In this document: piece by piece, positions 59,580 through 64,000 of the stretch
Layout of the letters: every line of letters begins with the position of its first letter
Position numbering within the stretch: the stretch's first letter is position 1
Assembly: GCF_049898325.1 (NCBI RefSeq)
Contig: NZ_JAFCXL010000020.1
Span: 1-64,000, forward strand
DNA: 64,000 bases
Direction: 5' to 3'
Source of the DNA: JAFCUW01 sp049898325
Lineage (GTDB): Bacteria; Pseudomonadota; Gammaproteobacteria; Burkholderiales; Burkholderiaceae_D
Program-made: the position numbers and the translations under genes
The notes under the pieces: generated by a model
Database searches by the model: none
Seen by the model: the letters and a program-made list of their open reading frames with translations, nothing else
Told to the model about the DNA's origin: nothing

Positions 59580-61253
59580 TTACTTGAGCACGATGGCCAG
59601 GTCGATCAGGCCCAGCTGGCCGTTGCCGATTACCGAGCTCGCCGGCGTGGCGGCGCCGTTCACCAGCACGGCCGCGCCCGTGGCCAGGTCGATCCGGTAC
59701 AGGGCGCTCGGGCCCGTGGCCGTGGCGCGCAGCGCTGCCAGTGCCAGGCCGTTGGCGCCACCGGCGATGTCGAAGCCGACGTCGCCCGCCACCACCGCGC
59801 CCAGGGACCCGATCGTGGTCAGGGTGCCGTCGTTGGGCGGATTTTGCAGGGAAAGTGCGGCGGTATTGCTCAATACGTCGAGGTCGAGGTCATACAGCAT
59901 GGTCGCCGCGCTGTTGGCGAAGCTGTTGCTGTTGGCGGCGGCCGTCACGTTGGGGGCGTTGACGGCGCCCGGGCGATTGAGCGTGCCATCGGTGGTGACG
60001 GCGCCCGTGTCGACATTGATGCGCAGGCTCTGGCCCGTGTTGCCGATCACCCGCAAGCGGTCCGCCACGGGATTGAAGTCGACGGCGAAGGCACTGCCGG
60101 CCACGGCCATGTAGGGGGCGCTGGTGTCGGCCGGATCGGCCGCCAGCGTGGCCTTGAAGGTGGTGGCGCCCGTCAGCGGATCGATCGTCACCAGCCGGCT
60201 GGTGCTGGTCAGGCCGTACAGCATGCCGTCCTTGGGCCGCACGTCGAAGCCCAGCAGCTTTTCACCCGTGCCCAGGCCGCTGATGGCGACGTTGCTGAGC
60301 AAGGTGGTGGGCGTGGCCGGGCGGAAGCCGACGATGCGGCCCTCGTCGGTCAAGCCGTAGACCAGCGCTGCGGCGGGCGTGCGCACGGCCAGGCCGCGCA
60401 ACGCCTCGGTGGCGCCGACGACGCCAACCAGGGTGGCCGGCGCGCTGGTGGCGGCCAGGTTGATGGTGTACAGATTGCGCGCGCCGTCCACGGTCATGAC
60501 GGCGTAGCCGGTGTTGCTGACGGCGTCGATGTCGAAGCCGGCCACGCTGGTGGCCGTCACGCCCAGCGCCACGGGGCTGGCCAGGGTGCCGTTATTCGGT
60601 GGATTTTGCGTATACAGGGTGCTGTTGACGGCGTCGATCACATACAGCGTGGTGCTGGCGGTGCCGGCGAAGCTGTTGGTGTAGGCGGCGCCATGGATGG
60701 CGCTGGTGGCGGCGCCGCCATTGATGTTGCCGTCGGTGGTGGTGGCGCCCGTGTCGACATTGATGCGCAGGCTCTGGCCGCTGTTGCTGACGATGCGCAG
60801 GCGGTCGGCCACGGGGTTGAAATCGACGCCGTAGTCGGTTCCCGCCAGGCCCGCGAACGGCGCCGTGGTGTCGGTGGGGTCGGCCGCCAGGCTGGCCTTG
60901 ACGGTGGCGACCCCGGTGCCGCTGTCGATGGTGTAGATGCGGCCCGTGCTGCCCACGCCATACAACAAGCCATCGGCCGGCCGGAAATCGATGCCCAGCA
61001 GGTTCTCGCCCGCCTGCAGGCCCGTCACGCTCACGCTGGTGCGGATGGTGCCGGGGCTGGCGCGGTCGAAGGTCAGCAGCTTGTTGCTCACGGTCAGCAC
61101 GGCAAGGTCGCCGGCGCTGAGTACCGGCACGGGCACGGGAACCGGCACGGGCGTCACTGGCGTACCCACGTTATTGCTGTCGCCGCCGCATGCAGCCAGG
61201 CTGAGGGTCAGGGCGGAAGCAAGTGCGAGTTTACTGAATGGAAAGTTTTGCAT
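59580..61253 (-). CDS. Lipoprotein with two tandem DUF4394 domains
   Basis: The 557-residue protein starts MQNFPFSKLALASALT and has a lipobox (SLAAC near residues 18-22). A low-complexity VPVPVPVPV linker is followed by two DUF4394 domains (about 48-290 and 295-555). Each repeats FRPADGLLYG / VRPKDGMLYG, VDFNPVADRLR, GQSLRINVDTG, and NPPN-DGTL elements. The halves are about 50% alike by eye, pointing to internal duplication. DUF4394 proteins are beta-propeller-like and exported; their role is unknown. It stands alone. Confidence 0.88.
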   Translation of the reverse strand: MQNFPFSKLALASALTLSLAACGGDSNNVGTPVTPVPVPVPVPVLSAGDLAVLTVSNKLLTFDRASPGTIRTSVSVTGLQAGENLLGIDFRPADGLLYGVGSTGRIYTIDSGTGVATVKASLAADPTDTTAPFAGLAGTDYGVDFNPVADRLRIVSNSGQSLRINVDTGATTTDGNINGGAATSAIHGAAYTNSFAGTASTTLYVIDAVNSTLYTQNPPNNGTLASPVALGVTATSVAGFDIDAVSNTGYAVMTVDGARNLYTINLAATSAPATLVGVVGATEALRGLAVRTPAAALVYGLTDEGRIVGFRPATPTTLLSNVAISGLGTGEKLLGFDVRPKDGMLYGLTSTSRLVTIDPLTGATTFKATLAADPADTSAPYMAVAGSAFAVDFNPVADRLRVIGNTGQSLRINVDTGAVTTDGTLNRPGAVNAPNVTAAANSNSFANSAATMLYDLDLDVLSNTAALSLQNPPNDGTLTTIGSLGAVVAGDVGFDIAGGANGLALAALRATATGPSALYRIDLATGAAVLVNGAATPASSVIGNGQLGLIDLAIVLK

Positions 61254-61572
61254 GGTCTGGGCCTCTTCGGTAGTGCTTCTGTGGCCCCGGGTCAAGGGGG
61301 CGGTGGGGCACGTGGTCATGACCGGCCCTGGGGCGCGGCCGACATCACGGCACGGAAAGCGTCGCTGGCGCCGGTCTGGCGGGAGCGTACTGAAGTACTA
61401 CACGGCGGAGATGGCTTCGGATGCAGGGCATGCGAAAAAAACTTGGCGCTTTCACGGTCACGATGAAAGCGCCAAAAACTTCGTCGGGCCAGGCGCGAGC
61501 GCATCGGCGTCGCCCAAGGCGGGCTCCAAAGTCCTAAAATGCACTCACTTCATCCTTCGCGGAGACCGACCC
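61254..61572. other. Intergenic region with a strong hairpin
   Basis: No gene is supported in this 319-bp gap between the DUF4394 gene (reverse) and the GNAT gene (forward). It must hold both promoters. The only clear element is the hairpin at 61443-61475. Confidence 0.45.
61434..61475 (-). terminator. Orphan terminator-like hairpin
   Basis: TTGGCGCTTTCA (61443-61454) pairs perfectly with TGAAAGCGCCAA (61464-61475), loop nine bases. On the reverse strand the stem is followed within two bases by a run of seven T (complement of the A-run just before 61441), so it looks like a reverse-strand terminator. No annotated reverse gene ends here; the nearest upstream one stops at 62098. Confidence 0.55.
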
Positions 61573-62088
61573 ATGGATTGCCCAAGCCCACATCAGGCGC
61601 CTGACCAGCGGCGAGCGACCTTTATGCTGATCCGCCCCATGCTCGGCGCCGACGTGGTGCCCGTAGCGCAGTTGCTGCACACGCTGGCGCTCACGTTTAT
61701 CGTCCACGACATGCGCCCTGAAGCGGCCGCCACTTTCTTGCGCGACAACGACGCCGAGGCCATCGCCCGCCATCTCGAACGGGGCTTTGCCTATCACGTG
61801 GCCGAGGACGACGGCGCCATTGCCGGTTTTGTCGGCATGCGCGAGGGCAGCCACCTGTTTCACCTGTTTGTCGGCACCCCGTGGCAGGGGCGCGGCCTGG
61901 CGCGCCGCTTGTGGGACTGCGCCCGCATGGCCACCATCGCGGCAGGCAGCGCGCCGCCGTTCACCGTCAATGCCTCCAACTACGCCGTGCCCGCCTACCT
62001 GCGGCTGGGCTTCGTGCCCACCGGGCCCATGATGGAAAAAAACGGCGTCCGCTTCAATCCCATGCGCTGGCCGGCGCCGCCGGACTGA
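61573..62088 (+). CDS. GNAT-family N-acetyltransferase
   Basis: The 171-residue protein has a GNAT core: MLIRPMLGADVVPVAQLLHT, AGFVGMREGSHLFHLFVGTP, WQGRGLARRLWDCARM (acetyl-CoA pyrophosphate loop, Q-x-x-G-x-A-like) and FTVNASNYAVPAYLRLGFVP. ATG 61573 has GGAG upstream; ATG 61624 begins right at the conserved core and is an equal candidate. The substrate is unknown. Confidence 0.85.
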   Translation: MDCPSPHQAPDQRRATFMLIRPMLGADVVPVAQLLHTLALTFIVHDMRPEAAATFLRDNDAEAIARHLERGFAYHVAEDDGAIAGFVGMREGSHLFHLFVGTPWQGRGLARRLWDCARMATIAAGSAPPFTVNASNYAVPAYLRLGFVPTGPMMEKNGVRFNPMRWPAPPD

Positions 62089-62097
62089 CGCGGGCGG

Positions 62098-62493
62098 TCA
62101 CGCTCGCTGCGTCCGCGCGGCGAAGGCGGCCCGCGCCGCGCCGATCGCGGCGCGGTTGGCCTCGGCCCATTCCCACACGCCGCAAAACGCCGCGCCCAGG
62201 CTACGCCCCAGCGCCGTCAGCTCGTAGTCGACCTTCGGCGGCACCACCGCGTACACGGTGCGCTCGACCAGGCCATCGGCCTCCATCTGGCGCAAGGTCT
62301 TGGTCAGCATTTTCTGGCTGATGCCACCCATCAGTTCGCCCAGCCGGGTGAAGCGCAGCCGCCCTTCCTGCTCCAGTACTTCGAGCGCCACCATGGTCCA
62401 CTTGTCGGCCACCGGGCCGATCAGTTCGCGCACCAGTTGTTCCAGTGCAGGGTCGAGCGGGACGGCGGGCGCCGTGCGATCATTGTGTTTCAT
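62098..62493 (-). CDS. HxlR-family transcriptional regulator
   Basis: The 131-residue winged-helix protein shows the HxlR pattern: LIGPVADKWTMVALEVLEQE, RFTRLGELMGGISQKMLTKT, LRQMEADGLVERTVYAVVPP, KVDYELTALGRSL. It is divergent from the SDR gene with 101 bp between, so it probably controls that gene and itself. HxlR regulators often respond to aldehydes or quinones; no redox Cys is near its N-terminus here. Confidence 0.9.
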   Translation of the reverse strand: MKHNDRTAPAVPLDPALEQLVRELIGPVADKWTMVALEVLEQEGRLRFTRLGELMGGISQKMLTKTLRQMEADGLVERTVYAVVPPKVDYELTALGRSLGAAFCGVWEWAEANRAAIGAARAAFAARTQRA

Positions 62494-62594
62494 GGTATCT
62501 CCCTGGTTAGTACAGCACTTTCGGGTGCCTACTTCCCTTTGGTGCGCAAGGAGCTTACCATCGCCGCATCACTTCAACAACGGAGCAAGTCACC

Positions 62595-63350
62595 ATGCAC
62601 ATCAGCGACAACACCATCCTCATCACCGGCGGCGGCTCCGGCATTGGCCGCGCCCTGGCCGAAGCGTTTCAGCGCGCCGGCAACGACGTCATCATCGCCG
62701 GCCGCCGCCAGGACGCCCTCGACACCGTGCTCGCCGCCAATCCCGGCATGCACGCCGCCGTGCTCGATATCGAGGACGGCGCCTCGATCGCGCCCTTCGC
62801 CGCAGCCCTGCTCGCCCGCTTTCCGCGGCTCAATGTAGTGATCCACAATGCCGGCATCATGCGCCCGGAAAAACTGATCGAAGGCGGCCTCGACACGGCC
62901 GAGCACACCATCGCCACCAACCTGCTGGGCCCGATCCGCCTGAACGACGCCCTGCTGCCGCAGTTGCTGGCGCAGCCGCGCGCGACCGTCATCACCGTGT
63001 CCTCGGGCCTGGCCTTCCTGCCGCTGGCGGCCACCCCGACCTACAGCGCCACCAAGGCCGCCATCCACGCCTACACCATGGCGCTGCGCCACCAGCTCAA
63101 GTCGACCAGCGTGGAAGTGCTGGAACTGGCGCCACCGTACGTGCAAACCGAATTGATGGGCGAGCAGCAGGCGAGCGACCCCCGCGCCATGCCGCTGGCG
63201 GACTTCATCAGCGAAGTCATGGCCCTCATCGCGCACGGGCCCGAGCATGGCGAAATCCTCGTCGAACGGGTCAAGCCACTGCGCAATGCCGAGGCGAGCG
63301 GCAATTACCACGGCTTTTTCACCACCTTCAACGAGGCGATGGCGCACTGA
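62595..63350 (+). CDS. Short-chain dehydrogenase/reductase (DltE-like)
   Basis: The 251-residue SDR has the cofactor motif ITGGGSGIGRALAEAF (about 10-25), VIHNAGIM (NAG motif), the catalytic Ser in VITVSSGLAFLPL and the catalytic YSATK (about 148-152). APPYVQTELMG follows, as in the DltE-like branch. It is a probable NAD(P)-dependent oxidoreductase of an unknown carbonyl or alcohol. GGAGCAAG precedes the ATG. It is paired divergently with an HxlR regulator. Confidence 0.9.
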   Translation: MHISDNTILITGGGSGIGRALAEAFQRAGNDVIIAGRRQDALDTVLAANPGMHAAVLDIEDGASIAPFAAALLARFPRLNVVIHNAGIMRPEKLIEGGLDTAEHTIATNLLGPIRLNDALLPQLLAQPRATVITVSSGLAFLPLAATPTYSATKAAIHAYTMALRHQLKSTSVEVLELAPPYVQTELMGEQQASDPRAMPLADFISEVMALIAHGPEHGEILVERVKPLRNAEASGNYHGFFTTFNEAMAH

Positions 63351-63371
63351 CCTTTGCTCAGTGCTCACCAC

Positions 63372-64000
63372 TCAGGCGCAGGCGGCCGGATCGAGCGTGA
63401 GCAGGCCGTGGCGGGCCGCCAGGTGCAGCAACTTGAAATCGTTGTCGACGCCGAGCTTCTGGCGGATCAGCGAGAGGTAATTGAGGATGGTTTTCGGACT
63501 CAACTGCATCGAGCTGGCGATCGCCTGCGACGATTCGCCCCGCACCAGCATGCGCAGCACTTCGAACTCGCGCGGTGTCAGGTGGTCAAAGGCGCCGTCG
63601 CCGGCGGCCGCCTGGCAGGCGATGATCTGGGCGATTTCGGCCGAGAACACGCGCTTGCCGCCGGCCACCCTGCGAATGGCGTCGATCACCTCGTCCGGCT
63701 CGCAGTGCTTGCTCAGATAACCCAGCGCGCCGCAGCGCAGCGCCTGGGTGATGTGGCCGGCCTCTTCGTGCATCGACAGCACCAGCACCTTGAGCTCGGC
63801 ACGCCGGGCCAGCATGCCGCGGATGGCCTCGAAGCCGCTGCTGCCGCGCAGGCTCAGGTCGACCACGGCGACGTCCGGCTGGCAGCGCAGCATCACCTCG
63901 TTGGCCTCGTCGGCGCGCGCCGCCTCGCCCACCACCAGCAGGTCGGGTTCGGCGTCGAGCAGGCGGCGGTAGCCATTGCGCACCACGGCGTGGTCGTCGA
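63372..64000 (-). CDS. LuxR/NarL-family response regulator, 5' end outside the window
   Basis: The frame is open to the right edge, so the N-terminus is missing. The visible receiver begins DDHAVVRNGYRRLLDAEPDL, with acceptor Asp in VAVVDLSLRGSSGFEAI, LVLSMHEE and the Lys in LGYLSKHCEPDEV. The HTH is LTPREFEVLRMLVRGESSQA, then SPKTILNYLSLIRQKLGVDN. An internal ATG at 63986 is not the true start because the conserved DDH lies before it. It resembles UvrY/GacA and NarL regulators; the partner kinase is not in view. It converges with the SDR gene, 21 bp apart. Confidence 0.9.
   Translation of the reverse strand, partial: DDHAVVRNGYRRLLDAEPDLLVVGEAARADEANEVMLRCQPDVAVVDLSLRGSSGFEAIRGMLARRAELKVLVLSMHEEAGHITQALRCGALGYLSKHCEPDEVIDAIRRVAGGKRVFSAEIAQIIACQAAAGDGAFDHLTPREFEVLRMLVRGESSQAIASSMQLSPKTILNYLSLIRQKLGVDNDFKLLHLAARHGLLTLDPAACA

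Noticed and set aside
1..64000. CRISPR arrays and tRNA or rRNA genes
   Set aside because: No regularly spaced direct repeats with unique spacers and no tRNA- or rRNA-like conserved stretch were found by reading both strands.

Overview
The window is high-GC DNA with short intergenic gaps. Its gene content (branched-chain 2-oxoacid dehydrogenase operon, cyoABCD followed by SURF1 and a RegB/RegA-like pair, a DUF2863-like protein, many hybrid histidine kinases) points to a betaproteobacterium, most likely Oxalobacteraceae of the Massilia/Duganella/Janthinobacterium type. This taxonomic call is inference from protein similarity and base composition. No rRNA, tRNA or CRISPR array was seen.

Left accessory segment (1-3837): lower GC and looser packing. 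It holds the start of a NuoL/DabB-like membrane protein running off the left edge, a divergent NhaR-like LysR regulator, a two-gene BLUF + EAL operon (light sensing and c-di-GMP hydrolysis as separate proteins), and a Tn21-type resolvase gene with its res site but no transposase. It ends in a ~30-bp sequence that recurs at both edges of a second accessory patch.

Core block A (3839-20761): an acyl-CoA dehydrogenase-like flavoprotein, two large hybrid sensor kinases, a chemotaxis transducer, a Nudix hydrolase translationally coupled to the larger kinase, a degenerate-motif methyltransferase, a small membrane protein, a DUF2863-like protein, then DUF4331 protein - small lipoprotein - TPR lipoprotein - HupE/UreJ-like membrane protein.

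Accessory patch B (20817-23635): bounded by inverted copies of the same ~30-bp repeat. It contains an IS5-type fragment, RHS/YD fragments interrupted by an IS4-type fragment, a broken RHS C-terminal toxin tip overlapping an intact putative immunity gene, and a strong palindrome. Its right edge abuts a decayed DoxX-like gene with a lost start, a nonsense codon and a frameshift.

Core block B (24073-42593): purine permease, thioredoxin-like protein, MarR regulator, monooxygenase-like protein, a methanethiol oxidase/SCO operon (oxidase gene interrupted by an amber codon, Anr/FNR box upstream), exonuclease III, an Hpt + REC-GAF-PAS-GGDEF-EAL pair, a BlaI/BlaR1-like pair with promoter and operators, the four-gene branched-chain 2-oxoacid dehydrogenase operon, a small HTH-type protein and a GH144-like glucanase.

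Core block C (42610-64000): MFS transporter divergent from the cyoABCD-SURF1-regBA operon, a Cache-HAMP kinase, a stand-alone EF-G, a POT peptide transporter, a single-domain response regulator, a DUF455/cyanophycinase pair, a two-domain DUF4394 lipoprotein, a GNAT enzyme, an HxlR/SDR divergent pair, and a LuxR-type response regulator cut by the right edge.

Main themes are signal transduction (five histidine kinases, c-di-GMP proteins, chemotaxis), respiration and redox control, and two degraded mobile-DNA patches that share a boundary repeat.
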